A DNA stretch of 64,000 nt from Daucus carota subsp. sativus. Taxonomy: Eukaryota > Streptophyta > Magnoliopsida > Apiales > Apiaceae. The notes under the pieces are model-generated. The model made no database searches. It worked only from the letters and a program-made list of their open reading frames with translations, and was not told the DNA's origin. The first letter of the stretch is position 1. Each line of letters begins with the position of its first letter. The stretch spans positions 37,871,454 to 37,935,453 of the forward strand of contig NC_030389.2 in NCBI RefSeq assembly GCF_001625215.2. Reading direction: 5' to 3'. Of this stretch, positions 1 to 11,672 are shown piece after piece. The position numbers and the translations under genes were made by a program.

Positions 1-565
1 CACATCAAGATCTAATGACTATCTATATAGGTAAAGAAGCAAGCCAGACATCAAATCTCAGACGTAGCTCAAACTTAAGCAGCTTAGTTTACCAAAAATT
101 CCGCAAAAAAGCCTGGTTCAAGTTAGAATTGATACAAAAGCATTATTTACAAAAGAATAATTTCTGAAAAGGACCTACACTAGGCAACAAAAACTAGCAA
201 CCGGAAGCTACTACTGGAGGTTTCGGAACATATATATATCCGATATATAACCAAAAATAATTAAAATATGTTTATACAGGTCAAATTAGCTACAAAAACC
301 TTCAAAATCAACATTACGGAACCATTATCTATAATTTATCATTAGCAGCCACAGCATATACAATACTAATTCCAATCAGATCAGCAAATTGTTAAGGCAA
401 AATCAACCACAACTATTATAAAATCACAAAAAATCGAAAACATATCATAACAAAGTAACAAACTAAAGCAATTAAAACACGCGCACACACACACAACAAA
501 CACAGAAGAAACACAAAAAAATAAATCAAACACATATATATACATGATTAAATATATAACGAGAA
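1..565. other. gene-free flank
   Basis: No open frame with coding character or splice structure is seen here. The DNA is AT-rich and lies downstream of the minus-strand acidic-protein gene, so its upper end is probably that gene's 3' UTR. Confidence 0.5.
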
Positions 566-793
566 TTAATTCACCTCTTCGTCGTCGTCGTCGTCTTCAT
601 CATCCTCGCTTTCTTCTTCGTCATCATCTTCATCCTCATCTTCGTCGTCGTCGTCGTCGTCGGCTACATCTTCTTCAACTTCGGCATCATCTTGACCGTC
701 CAATTCTTCAACTTCAACGTCATCCTGACCGTCCAACTCTTCAGCTTCAGTTTTGTGTTCTAGAACTTCCTTCTCGTTGTCGCTTACAGCCAT
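566..793 (-). CDS. small highly acidic protein, 75 aa
   Basis: The ORF starts at an ATG (791-793) and ends at TAA. After a short mixed N-terminus (MAVSDNEKEVLEHK) the protein is nearly all Asp and Glu. An 11-residue unit, EELDGQDDVEV then EELDGQDDAEV, occurs twice in tandem, and the C-terminal half is a run of D/E. No membrane segment, signal peptide or known fold is visible. Acidic tails of this type occur in histone-binding and nucleolar proteins (prothymosin-like, nucleoplasmin-like), so a chromatin or RNP role is possible but not shown. A continuous ATG-to-stop frame in a 5'-clean context supports a real gene. The antisense frame (Arg/Leu/His-rich) is a shadow of the GAY repeats. Confidence 0.6.
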   Translation of the reverse strand: MAVSDNEKEVLEHKTEAEELDGQDDVEVEELDGQDDAEVEEDVADDDDDDEDEDEDDDEEESEDDEDDDDDEEVN

Positions 794-2698
794 TGTAATT
801 TGCGAATTTGATTCAATATTTTGAATTGCAATTGGGAGAAGAGAGGCGAGATTTTTATCGAGAGAGAAGCTCTCCGTTTGAGAGAATAGTTCCGTTGAAG
901 TTTGATCTCAGCCGTTGATGATGAGGATCGATGACGTGTACAAAATCTAACGGTTAATATTGGACACCCAGCGTTAGTTGTTGTGTTTTTAGGTGCTTGC
1001 GGCGCTTGGGTGTTGTTTTAAATTTTCACTTGTGGTCTTGTGAGTCACATGCTAGTCACGTGAGGGTATCTAGGGTTATAATTTTCTTCTTTTTACATTT
1101 TCTAGAGATTTCTCCTGTTAGCGAAAATCAAATACAGTACACTATTTGTGTTGTAAAAAGTGGGAATCGGACTTAATCGGTGAATTCATAGAACAATGAT
1201 TAATCGGAGATTAATTGAATTGTTCGGGGATTGATCGGTGATCAATTGGATATTTAATCAGTTTGGTGAGCTATGGAACAGGGATTAATCGTGATTAATC
1301 ACCGATTTAACAGAGATAAGTACTATGGTACTATTATATTAAATAACAGTGGGTCGCGCTCAAGAGGTTGAACCACTAAGGTTCTGTTTGTATCTAAATC
1401 TAAATACATATTTTTTTATCGTTGCGTGTGTTCAAAAATAATTTTAAAATATAATACATAAATAAGACATTTTTTTTCGTGTAATATTACACATAAGTTA
1501 ATGGTTCTGAGGGTTCTAATTTTTGGAGTCAGTTCACAGAATATGACTTCTTCAAAATGGACCCAAAACTTAGATTGCAGCAAAAACGTGGTGTAAATAA
1601 CTGGTCTAAAATCATTTCCTCATAGACAAAGGATCAAAATAGAAAACAAATCCAAAATATCATAATGACTCTACATTATCCATCCAAGTTGAGTAACATG
1701 GTAATATTATACTTAAACAAGCAATCCCATAGTGGTCGAGCGTGACACCTGAATAAAAATATAAAGCAAGTTCTACAAGAATTTAACAACTAGCAAACCA
1801 TCAGCATTAACAATATGTGCTGGGCGATCATCTGGCAATACTGGTCAGATTTCTGCAGATGGCGTGGAGCTGATTTTTCGTCGATTTTCCGGTGGTCTGA
1901 GCTTGACATATCAGCCTGGACAAGATATGGTTTCAGGTGGTGGTCTGATTTGTCGATAGTTGATGATGTTTTATGGACTTTGATCTGGGGGGTGGAGTCG
2001 ATAGCGTTGTTTGCCATGCTTTGTTGCTTCTTTATTTCTTGCGGTTGTACCATGTAATTCATATATTTGTGTAGAAATTTTCTGTCTTCCTCGACGGAGT
2101 TGTTGATTAACAATTAACGATGTTTGTGTACATATGCAGCTGCGTGACATGAAAGCTTCATAAAAATTTATATTCATGTCATTGAGGTACAGGTGAATCC
2201 AGTGAGAACAATGATAACAGTTGTAAAATTTTGCAGTTATTTTTCTTAATGGTGTATTGTTTTGCAGCTGAACAATAATTTTCTCAGTGTTCTCATGCTA
2301 AAACGTGTTCTTCATAAAGCATGACCCATGTGGTACATCTGATACTAGGGAAATTATATTGTTAATTTGTTATGCAACAACGAAAATAAGTAACCAACGA
2401 TACTGCAAAATGAATATTGTTACTAACATGTTTCAGACTTCAAATATTGTAAAAATCAGAGAAGTTCATAAAACTCTGGTTGAAGAGTTCACCTAAGTAT
2501 CTTACTAAGCCAAGGAACTAACAAATAAACTAAATACAATTATTTTAACTAAATAAGCTTGCATAGAATTGAAGGGATATTAGTTCAGATTATCTTACTT
2601 TCATAATAAAATCTTGATGATCTAAGTGTGAATAACGGACTCTTTCACACTAAAGCAAAGTCGGGTCATAACTTAACTAAAACCATGTTTCTAGCCAG
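794..2698. other. upstream flank, no gene seen
   Basis: About 794-1100 would be the 5' UTR and promoter of the acidic-protein gene. Around 1165-1310 there are several copies of an ATTAATCG/CGATTAAT-type motif in both orientations. Short frames at 1790-2177 occur on both strands and lack coding character. I see no other gene. Confidence 0.4.
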
Positions 2699-2930
2699 GG
2701 TTGCATATGTCACTGATGATGCTGGAAAACGAATTGTTGTTAGAAGATCATTACAAGTATAATACAGTTATTGAACGAACTCTGAGGGATGCGTGTGTGA
2801 GTTAATAGTGGTGGTCTATCTGATCAGGCATAAAAAAACTTTACCAAGTCCCTCTTGGAGAACTGACTCTGCCTGTTGTTGTTGAAGTATCTCAAGTTCC
2901 CTTAAACCAGCAATGCTGCAAGACAGAAGA
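2699..2930 (+). other. exon-like fragments of an unidentified gene
   Basis: A 58-base block at 2699-2756 is bounded by CCAG and GTATAA and reads VAYVTDDAGKRIVVRRSLQ without a stop. A second open block at about 2840-2910 reads YQVPLGELTLPVVVEVSQVP, and its last part resembles DNA near 13715-13740. These could be remnants of a plus-strand gene broken up by transposons, but the reading phases do not join cleanly and I do not recognise the protein. Confidence 0.25.
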
Positions 2931-3232
2931 ATGCTAAAGGCAACGACGATAGAAACATTTACCCCACGGCTCAGTTCAATACATTAACGACTAATAACAA
3001 ATCAGACTATCATAGCGTGTGGATTGTTCCTTTATTTGCAAAAATATATTGTTTTACATTCAATTTGGCTCTCAGATGTTCAAGTGAAGTTCGTGCCTGA
3101 TCAGGTAAAACTGTAAAAGATATATTTCTATTTTGGACGCGTTTTTATCTATGTATTTCATAAGCAGAACATCCTAGCTTGTGGGATCAAGGAGCCAATG
3201 CTTATAGTTTCTTAATGTATTCCTTCTGGATC

Positions 3233-3235
<3 letters not shown>

Positions 3236-3313
<78 letters not shown>
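3236..3313. repeat. (TA)n microsatellite, left
   Basis: An uninterrupted AT/TA dinucleotide tract of about 78 bases. It borders the left side of the 3314-6193 block; a second TA tract borders the right side. Confidence 0.97.
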
Positions 3314-3316
<3 letters not shown>

Positions 3317-3778
3317 TTGAGATCTATGGGATACTCTTTAAATTGAAGGATTGGAGTCCCTAAGCACTACCGTTGGATTGTAATCATATCCTGCGGCTGA
3401 GATTCATTAAACCAAAATACAGTTGAGCTTTTTTTTAAATATGTTTAAACTGCAAATCCGTGCACGTATAGTGAGAAGTCTCGTGCGCATACATCGTTGA
3501 ATAACATATCCCGCATCCTCCGTTCAAGCAATCTCCATTGTCGTTACAATGATGCCGGAATTTTGCTTTGCACAACCAGCGGTGCAGAACTTTTGAATCT
3601 CAATTGACATTTTGAAACTGCAATCGAATGCGACGATGAGCTCGATATGGCGAATAATTTGTTACTATGTGCTTCAATTGAACTGTATGTTGTATAGTTG
3701 AGCAGTGGGTTGACGGAATTTGAGTTTTCCTATGGTTGTGATCGATGGGTTCTTTAGTTTTCGTTATGGCTCTTTGAA

Positions 3779-4227
3779 ATTTTTTTTGTGCTTCATAAAC
3801 AATGAAACTCTTTGTTTGTTTTGCACATGACATTGCTATGATTCAACTGTTTTTGGGTCTTTAAAAATGTCTTATGCTAATTGGGGAATTCTTATCCTGC
3901 AATTGTTATTTTTTGTTTCATAAGGGCGGGATTATTTTTTTGTGCTTCGTAAACAATGAAACTTTGTGTTTGTTCTACACTTGATATTGCAAGGATGTTT
4001 ACTGATTTTGGTCTTTGAAAATGAGACTTGCTAATTGGTCAATGTTTGTCCTGCATATATTCTTTTTGTTACGAAGCTGCAGAATGAAGTATTTTTTGGG
4101 GCTTCGTAAACAATTGAAATATGTGTTTGATCTGCACTTGACTTTGCAAGATATATACTAATTTTGTGTCTTTTAGAATTACCATTTCTAATTAGTGTAT
4201 GCGTATTGTATTAGGACGATGCAGAAC
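3779..4227. repeat. three tandem imperfect repeats of about 150 bp
   Basis: Three successive units begin near 3779, 3936 and 4090. Each starts with a T-rich run followed by 'gtgcttcataaacaatgaaa' or a variant. Each continues with a 'gtttgttctgcacttgacattgcaag'-like segment, then a 'ggtctttgaaaatg..ttgctaattgg' segment, and ends in a TCCTGCA or GATGCAGAA motif. They lie just upstream of the four-exon gene and could be promoter or intron sequence. Confidence 0.7.
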
Positions 4228-4346
4228 TTTTTGTTGAAATTTGGGTATGCGGTGTTTGCTTTGTAGCGTGTTGTAATCGTAGTATGTGATTATGTCCTGC
4301 ATTTCTTTTTACTTGGTTTGTAATTGAATGTGAAGATTCAGTGATA

Positions 4347-5314
4347 ATGATCTTGATTTTGGTATGTGGTACATTGCTTAAGAAAAAAGTTAGAAGAAAA
4401 GTGATTGTCGATTATCCAGGTGAGGGGTCAACACCAAGGCCTAGATTGGACATACGTAGGGAAATGATGGACGCAGATAGTATGCTGATGAGCGATTCTC
4501 TCGAAGAGGATGATGAATTTGAGACTCCTCGAGAGCATTTCGACAGCTCCGGTAAAAAAACTGCACAGCAACCTGAGAGAAATTCTAGAGGCTCTAGGTC
4601 TAGTGGCAAACATTTGGGAATAGAGGTCATTTATATTGCAGTACGCATTGTCATTTACTTTCTCTTAATATGTACACAACCAAGCTATTATGTTGAACGG
4701 TGGAGGACGTTGTTCTGGATGGTCTTTCGATGTGTTGTCAAAATATAACTTGCAGGTCACAAGTGGTAGATGGAGGATTGCGGCGCTTAATAAACATGAC
4801 AAACCAAGAGTAGGTTCAGGGGCGTCTAATATAACAGAGGTAATATGATTATTGAAAAGATTAGGTTGTTTTGTGTGTTCTGCATAATTGCGGTATAAAG
4901 TTGATCATTCAAGACCAACCCCATCAACTTATTAAACGAGATGACTTTTAAGGGAACTTTCTTCGGCAACTACAAGCCTCGCAATGACATTCTGGGTGTA
5001 GTGGAGAAATATATGAACAAGGTACAATATGCATTATTTGACTGCTGCAGTCCTGCAGATTATATATGATGCTTGTTGGTTGTCAATGTTCTTTCTCATT
5101 CAAAATTCACTTGATCCATAAGTTGTGAATCTGATTTCTACTATACTAAAAAGAATGCCATATTTTCATAATACAGGAGATGGTGGTGGAGAAATTCAGC
5201 ACACATAAAGTGAACTTGTCGGATATCAACAAAGCATTCGACTACATGATAAGGGGGAAAGCGCAGCGTCATCGACATAGGTGCTTAGGCAAAGCCAATA
5301 TTTTGGAAGCCTAA
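4347..5314 (+). CDS. unidentified four-exon gene, about 200 aa
   Basis: Four open exons join in phase 0 with canonical GT-AG borders: up to 4625, then 4756-4839, 4914-5021 and 5177-5314 (TAA). The first exon is hydrophilic and acidic ([34 protein letters not shown]). The next read [20 protein letters not shown], then [20 protein letters not shown], then [20 protein letters not shown] with a basic tail. Four in-phase exons are unlikely by chance. The start is uncertain: the ATG at 4347 is possible, but the exon may instead begin at an acceptor near 4380, with further exons upstream. I do not recognise the family. It lies inside the TA-bounded insertion, so it may be a transposon-encoded or captured gene. 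Confidence 0.5.
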
Positions 5315-6191
5315 GTTTTCTGCAATCAGTGAAACATATACGAATAAGAATTTATCAAATACGTGTTGTAGATAAATAAAATATTTGTCTAGGAGTTGTC
5401 ACTTCATATTGAGTATTGGCTTTTTAACATTGATTATGTTGCGGAGTTTTGTTGTTTTGTTTACCCCATTTTTGAATGCATCTTCTTGCTTTTCATCTCA
5501 CTGGCATGTTTAGTTTCTAGTTTGGTTTTATCGATACAAGTATGAAAAATTGAGAAGAAAAATATAAATCGATTCAAAAAATCGAAGTGCTGAGCAATAA
5601 CATGACCCTGCAGTATACCAGCAACTGTAACGATTTCATTTTATTTCAGAAAAAAATGAAGTAGAAGATGCTAATATCGGTTTTAGATCTTATGCAACAA
5701 CTTTGAGATAAACACAAAAGCCATGCTGCATTGTTTAAGATACGTCGTCTGTGCAGAACAAAAAACAAACACATCAGTAACCTTGAACAAGTCCCGCATA
5801 CAATTATTTGATGTATCAATATCTTGTGAAACTTTTTCAATGTAACCGAAACACTAAAAAGATCTGTCCGTCAATGTTTGTCACGAATGAAGAAGATAAA
5901 ATATTAAAGAAATCGGCGGCTCAAAATCTGTCCAGAAGATTGAGTGCAGAACAAATCAAGCACATGCATGGATCGTGGCAGTTAATCAGTAACTGAAATC
6001 CTATAATCATGTAGTTGTGTAACTGCATATTAATTATGATTCTATATGTATAAATGAATTACATGATTTTATTGAATATTAAAATTAAAAAACTGTCAAA
6101 CAAATGCTAGCCCTTAGATTAAAATAGAATGGATGGTAGATCTTGTGTACTCCAATACTCCAACTAATTAGTGTACTCCAAATAACTTTTG

Positions 6192-6193
<2 letters not shown>

Positions 6194-6239
<46 letters not shown>
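6194..6239. repeat. (TA)n microsatellite, right
   Basis: A pure AT/TA tract of about 46 bases at the right edge of the 3314-6193 block. Confidence 0.97.
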
Positions 6240-6243
<4 letters not shown>

Positions 6244-6513
6244 TTTTGTTGCATAATTTTGTGGTGAAAAAAGTTGGTGCATATTACTTAGTTGAAGATC
6301 TCAGGTAGATATAGAGTATTAAAATTCAGGAAAAGAAAACTCAAGCCTCAAAATATCAAACCACATAAATCTCTTGTAAAATAATTATTAGGAATATTTT
6401 TAGAGTAAAGTGCAAGATGTGTACCTAAAGTTACACCTTTGTACACTTTGTGTATCTCAGTTTTCGAATATAACAAAGTGTGTACTTAGAGTTTCAAGAT
6501 TCGTGCATTGTGT

Positions 6514-8016
6514 AGGAATGGCTCTTCCAAGAAGCCTTATTCTGTTTGTGGTGAAATATTGTTCTAAAACCCCGCAAGTGAGAAATCCTCTCTCCCTCCC
6601 TCTTCTCTCAATTTCTCTGATGAAAACTATGATATGTATAGTCATCAACGCATCACTAGAAATGGTGTCCGAGTCAACGGAGGTTATGAGTCCGAATGCT
6701 CACAGCTGTCAAAGCTCATATCTACAGAAATACAATTAAAAACAAGAAAAACAGGTGCGATCTTTCCAATATATAAAATTTCATGATTATGGTTGTGTGA
6801 TTATTTATGAATTCACGGTATATATTATTATAGTTTGGCTCATCACTCATTTTTCATGATTAAGTATATTGATGTAATGTGCTTGAATCTTTTAGTGTAT
6901 GAGTTGTTTTGTATCCTCTTTTGTCATTTTTTATTCTGTTTTGTCTGAATTGGAGGAGATTGGGTATATGTAACCATTTTTATATTATATGATTAGTTAC
7001 TTTTTGATTCTCGATTCTTTTCGATTCTTAGTTTTCGCTAGTGTCCATGATGAATGTTTGTAGTTTTCCGGTTCTTGCACGGTGACGACGGAGGTGGTGT
7101 AGTGGCGACCTAATTAGCGGGTGTTTTGATATTAGATTATTCTGATTGACTTAGTTTGTTGCATTATTTTAGTTTAGATTTGAAAATTTGGCTTTATTTG
7201 ATTTTAATAGTAGTAAATGTTAATCTTAATTTCAGTTTTGTAAATGGCAAGTTGACTCTTTTAATTTATTTGGTTTTGAAATTTGAATTTTCTCTTCATG
7301 CTTTAATTTCAACTTTTATGTATTCATTAGAAGATTAATTAAAATATTCGGATTTTGAATCTGGTAAATGAATGCATTTAAATCTATTTGCACCATTTAT
7401 GGGTGATTTGAATTTTGAATCTTGTAAATGAATGCATTTAAATTTATGTACCATATATGGGTGGCCATGATTGATGGCGTAAATTCTTGGCCTAGTAGGG
7501 GCAATTTGGTGCCACTTTGTTGGCTTATTTATTATATTTAACTTGTTATCTAAAATTTAAATATCATTTTGAATATCAAAGTTATATTTTTATATTTATA
7601 TTTTAGTTCTTATTAATTATTTAATTATATTCTTAGTAATTATTCAGCTTGTTATATATCTAGCCAAAGGGTCTCCCTTTGGTTAGATATATTTTGTTTT
7701 TATATTTATCTTCTATTTTTGACAGATTATTTTATATTTATTATTTCATCCAACTACTTTTTTTGACGAACTATACTATTTTAATAATTAATTTATAATT
7801 ACTTTTCATGTTATTAATGGATTGTTTTTGTTTCAGGTAGCATGATCATACAAGATGGGACGTTTCTCTTTTCGGACATTAAGTATTATTGTCTAAACTT
7901 CCGGAGACATTTTCATGTCTTTCGGTTAGATAATAAGCTTTTTGAATGAAAGAAACTCCTCGGAGTATTGTTGTATCTCGTTGCGGGAAAGTGCATTTCA
8001 GTCAAAAAAAAAAAAA
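6514..8016 (+). mobile_element. poly(A)-tailed retroposon nested in the MULE
   Basis: The 17-bp sequence AGATTCGTGCATTGTGT occurs at 6497-6513 and again at 8017-8033. The 1503 bp between the copies ends in a run of 13 A (8004-8016). A long target duplication plus a poly(A) tail marks target-primed reverse transcription, as by LINE machinery. Removing the insert restores continuity of the MULE's left inverted repeat. No reverse transcriptase is encoded, so it is a non-autonomous element or a retrotransposed transcript. Related 3'-end sequence lies at about 29160-29340. A local direct duplication of about 55 bp is at 7345-7460. Confidence 0.85.
7655..7691 (+). other. 17-bp stem RNA hairpin in the retroposon
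   Basis: TATATCTAGCCAAAGGG at 7655-7671 pairs with CCCTTTGGTTAGATATA at 7675-7691 across a TCT loop. The one non-Watson-Crick position is a G-U pair in RNA. It could be a structural element of the retroposon transcript. Confidence 0.6.
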
Positions 8017-8119
8017 AGATTCGTGCATTGTGTGTATTTCCGAGCACCCAAACAAGCAAGCAAAGCAAAATCAAGGTTTTTTTTTTTATTATAAATATTT
8101 AAAAACTAAATTTTATTCA

Positions 8120-8660
8120 GATTTTTCTTTTACACAATTTGTATAATTATTTTTTATAAGAATTCTAAAAATGCGTGTTAAATATGCCCCACAATATAAA
8201 TAATTAGAGTGACGGAGGAAATAGTAATTAATTATGTATATCATATTTTTGGATCCTGATTTCTAAGTACAAACATTTATTTCATAAAAATTTTCAAATA
8301 TTAATTTTTTTGTAAAATTTATGATAATAAATAATAATGTATATAAATACCTATTATATTTATGAAATAATTAGCCAAAAAATTTATTGAATAAAAAATG
8401 TTTTTAACGTAATTTGTGAAATTATTTTTATAGGAGTTTTAAAATGCATGTTAAATCTCGTCTACCAAGATAAATAATTGGGGGAACATTGGGAGTAATA
8501 ATTATATATATTATACTTGTGGATACCAGTTACTAATTACAAATATGTATTCCATAAAAAAATTCCAAACATTAATTATTTTGTGAAATGTATGATAATA
8601 ATTTATATAAATATCTATTATATTAATGAGAGAATTTTGAAAAAATAATATTGAATACAC
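8120..8660. repeat. internal direct duplication of the MULE
   Basis: About 8120-8390 and 8400-8660 are imperfect tandem copies. Both contain 'gcgtgttaaat' or 'gcatgttaaat', then 'taaataatt', then 'ttactaattacaaa', then 'ttatataaat' and 'ctattatatt' in the same order. Confidence 0.6.
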
Positions 8661-9641
8661 TGAAATCTAATCATTTTTACACTAATTTATTAATTAAATA
8701 TATTATTAAAGAAGATTATATTTTAAATTATAATTTATTTGTCAAGTTAGGTCGTCAAAGATATAAGTAAATAGATTTTATATTATTTGATGATTTTTTT
8801 ATTTTCAGAACTCTAAAAAAAAAAATTATTAAAAAATTCTATAAAATAAATATATACCATTTTCCTGTTCTAATATAATATACTCCTTGTGTCCTCATTT
8901 GTATACATTTTTTATTCACTGCTTGGCATATACTTTAATTTTTATACGTTTTTTATTCACTACTCGACACGTACTTTAATGTTTCCATAAAATATAATAC
9001 CGTCACCCTAATTGTTTATATAGTGGGACAGCTTTAACTGGTATAGGATTATTATAAAAAAAAATAATTTTACAAATTGTGTCAAAGAAAAATCTGAACA
9101 AAATTTAGTTTTTAAATATTTATAAAAACGAAGAAGAAAACCTTGATTTTGCTTTGCTTACTTGGTTGATAGAGCAGATGCAGTGATGCAGTACATGCCA
9201 CATGGACACGCCTTTAGTCAGGTAATTGTCACTGTTGCCCCTCACCACTAACTCTGTTAAAAAAATTTAACGGAAATACACACAATGTATGAATCTTGAA
9301 ACTAGAGGTACACACTTTGCTATATTCAAAAACTGAGGTACACGAAGTGCATAAAGGTGTAACTTCAGGTACACATCTTACACTTTAGTCATATTTTTAT
9401 CATCATGTTTCCTTTTTTATATAGTTAGAAATGTACATAATTGTTCTGCATGACATGCTTTCAAGTTTGAAGGAAGTATCAGAAGAATTCACCAAGTCAT
9501 TTTTGCAGCATTATATATACGCGAGGTATCGATCTGGGTGCTAGTGCTACAATAGCAGCCTTCTATCAGACATATGACAACTGACTCTGGCCAACAGCAG
9601 TAAGCAAAAGCTAAAATACCGGAATTATGCCATCAACTGTA

Positions 9642-9803
9642 CTTTTTTTTTTTTTTTTTTGACAATGCAGGCTTATATGCCTTACAATTTAGTATCTGTT
9701 CTAATAATTCTCGGGGTGAGCCAGAGTCGAACCCGGGTGCCCCGGGTCAACAGAGGATAAATCCACCACTGAACTATCCACCACTGGGATATCTCTCGTT
9801 ATT
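9642..9803 (-). mobile_element. tRNA-derived SINE
   Basis: On the minus strand the unit begins near 9803 with a tRNA-like head. GATAGTTCAGTGGTGGAT serves as an A-box-like segment and GGGTTCGACTC as a B box. A unique body follows, ending in a 20-base A run (T run at 9642-9661). The head resembles a tRNA, but no cloverleaf can be completed, and the A tail supports a SINE. A degraded relative lies at about 25610-25690. I could not define a clear target duplication. Confidence 0.75.
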
Positions 9804-9889
9804 AGTCCTTTTTTTTTTATAGGCAGCTAGTCGAGAACAGTCAAATGTTAGTAGGCGGAATAAAATTATTGAACGAGAGATATCCTAGA

Positions 9890-11672
9890 ATGATTGATTT
9901 CTACATCAGTTATAGCGTAACGGGACTAATAACGCTAGTTTAGTGTGAATAGCAGATAGTCAAGTCGGTATAGTTCAGAAAAGTCAAATTAGTTTGTCAT
10001 AACAGACTCTCCCGCCATGTACAGAGTGGCAGTACTATATAGTTTAGCATCTTTCTTTCATTTCATTACATTCACATTATCTGTAAATCTCTCTTTTGTG
10101 CAATGAAAGGAATTACTTTCGGAAAATAACATGGTATCAGAACTCACTAACTCATCAACGGCGAATCTTTACGAAGCTCATTTCAGGTGTTAATTTTCTT
10201 CCCAATCGCATTGCTATCGTTAACTACTTAACTCTTCATTTTTGTGCAATAATATCAGTCGAATTAGTGTTCTTGTGCTTGTTTCTTGATTGTTTCTCGA
10301 TGAATTTGATTATTCGCACGGCTTGCGTTGATCTTTAGCATCATTTTCTCAGAATTGTGATTGTTTATGTATTTGTCTATTTTTGACCAACGCACATCAT
10401 CTGTTTGATATTTTGTCTCACTAATCTGTTCATCATTTTTCTAGCTGATTCATCAAATTGGCACACCTTAAACTTCCTGAATTTCTGCTTAATTGTTGGA
10501 TTCTTTTATCTCCAAACCGTAGCTTTCTATTTTTTTTACAAATTCTTTGACTCTGCAAATTTTCTTGCGGTCACTAGTATATTTTCTAGGTGTCTATTGT
10601 ATTCATCTCTCGTATGCATCTACAAATCTACTTGTTTTTGTTAAGTTCAGTGGATTTGGATATCATAACTGAAAATGGTCTATGATGCTCGCTCTCTCAG
10701 CAGGAAACAAATAAGGTTTTGTGAATGGAACCCTTCGGTTCCTGCAATGACCTCTGTTGAGTCAAATGCCGGGAGAGATGGAAATATGGAATGACCTGAT
10801 CATTTCTTGGTTCCTTTTTAACCTGGAAGAACACATTGTCCAGGAAAAAATTTCATTAGGTTCCTTATATAAGTATTTGATAAAAATATATGATAGGAGT
10901 ATTACTTTGTCGTTTTGGGCACACACTTTTATCATATGGATATGTTTGCTATGCGTCCACCTAGAAAGTCAGATGCTAGAGCTACTGCTGGCGTGTTTGT
11001 GGGCTCAAAAGGTTATAATGAATTTCAACAATAATACTATTGTAATCTCTAGAGATGTTCATTTCTATGAGACTCAATTCCCTTACAAAATTCTTTCTCA
11101 CACACACCAAAGTGACCAAATCCCATCTCAGTTCCTTGCATCATTTTTACACCTTTTGTTCCTCGAACACAGATTATGAGGATTCCTCCACTGTTTTTGT
11201 TGATTCATCTTCCAGCCGTACAAGTTTTCATAATGATCATGACTGTAGTACTTATAGTAGATTTATCCACTCTGCCAACTAGACAATCTACTGGAAATAA
11301 GTAGGGCACAACCATCATACTCATAGTTGGCTGATGTTTTCACCAAGACACTTCCTGCCTTGAATCAACAAGACCCAACTTGAGAGGGGTTATTCGAAGT
11401 AATGCCTGTAGTACAAGTGTTGGTAATAACACTAGTCTAGTGTAAATAGCAGATAGTCAAGTATATATAGTTTAGAAAAGTCAAACAGGGAAAGTCAAAT
11501 TTTTTTTTTTTGCTAACTGGGAAAGTCAAATTAGTTTGTTATAACAGACTTTTCCCCCATTTACACAGTAGCAGTAGTAAATATTTAGCATCCTCATTTC
11601 ATTCTGTAACATTCGCATTATCTGTATCTCTCTCTCTCTTGCAATGAAAGGAATTACTTTCAGAAAATACCA
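9890..11672 (+). mobile_element. decayed Ty1/copia retrotransposon
   Basis: An LTR-like segment ends at 10131 (GGAAAATAACA) and is followed at once by TGGTATCAG (10132), the initiator-tRNA-Met primer site of copia elements. Fragments of the pol product follow. Near 10965-11085 there is integrase C-terminal sequence (SKGYNEFQ, ISRDVHFYETQFPY in mixed frames). The RNase H tail (QLADVFTKTLP) is near 11325. A second LTR runs about 11390-11672, beginning after a short purine tract. Most of pol is missing and the frames are broken. The LTRs share 'cactagt..agtgtaaatagcagatagtcaagt' and 'aggaattactttc'. Confidence 0.75.

Larger units (their letters stand above)
3314..6193. mobile_element. gene-bearing insertion within a TA microsatellite
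   Basis: A 2.88-kb block is bounded on both sides by long (TA)n tracts (3236-3313 and 6194-6239), as expected if an element inserted into one microsatellite. The two ends carry weakly similar inverted sequence: 'attggagt' followed some 20 bp later by a short A/T-rich match. No clean terminal inverted repeat is visible. Inside are three imperfect 150-bp tandem repeats and a four-exon gene. Rice Micron MITEs are known to sit in (TA)n tracts, but they are small and non-coding. The class of this element is unknown, and two independent microsatellites remain possible. Confidence 0.4.
6403..9390. mobile_element. Mutator-like non-autonomous DNA transposon
   Basis: The left end GAGTAAAGTGCAAGATGTG and the complement of the right end, GACTAAAGTGTAAGATGTG, start terminal inverted repeats that match for about 110 bp. 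After an indel they match again for about 150 bp (left 8034-8160, right 9045-9165). The 9-bp sequence ATATTTTTA directly flanks both ends (6394-6402 and 9391-9399). A 9-bp duplication with long inverted repeats is the hallmark of Mutator-like elements. No transposase is present. Without the nested retroposon (6514-8016) the element is about 1.5 kb. Confidence 0.88.

Noticed and set aside
544-798. Arg/Leu/His-rich plus-strand frame
   Set aside because: It is the antisense shadow of the D/E-rich codons of the acidic-protein gene.
1790-2177. Overlapping open frames on both strands (up to 107 aa)
   Set aside because: No domain, composition bias or splice context, and frames overlap on both strands. 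Likely chance.
6085-6282. Frame with an (IY)n repeat
   Set aside because: Translation of the TA microsatellite at 6194-6239.
9715-9790. tRNA-like sequence with a B box
   Set aside because: No complete cloverleaf can be formed, and it continues into a body with an A tail, so it was called a SINE and not a tRNA gene.
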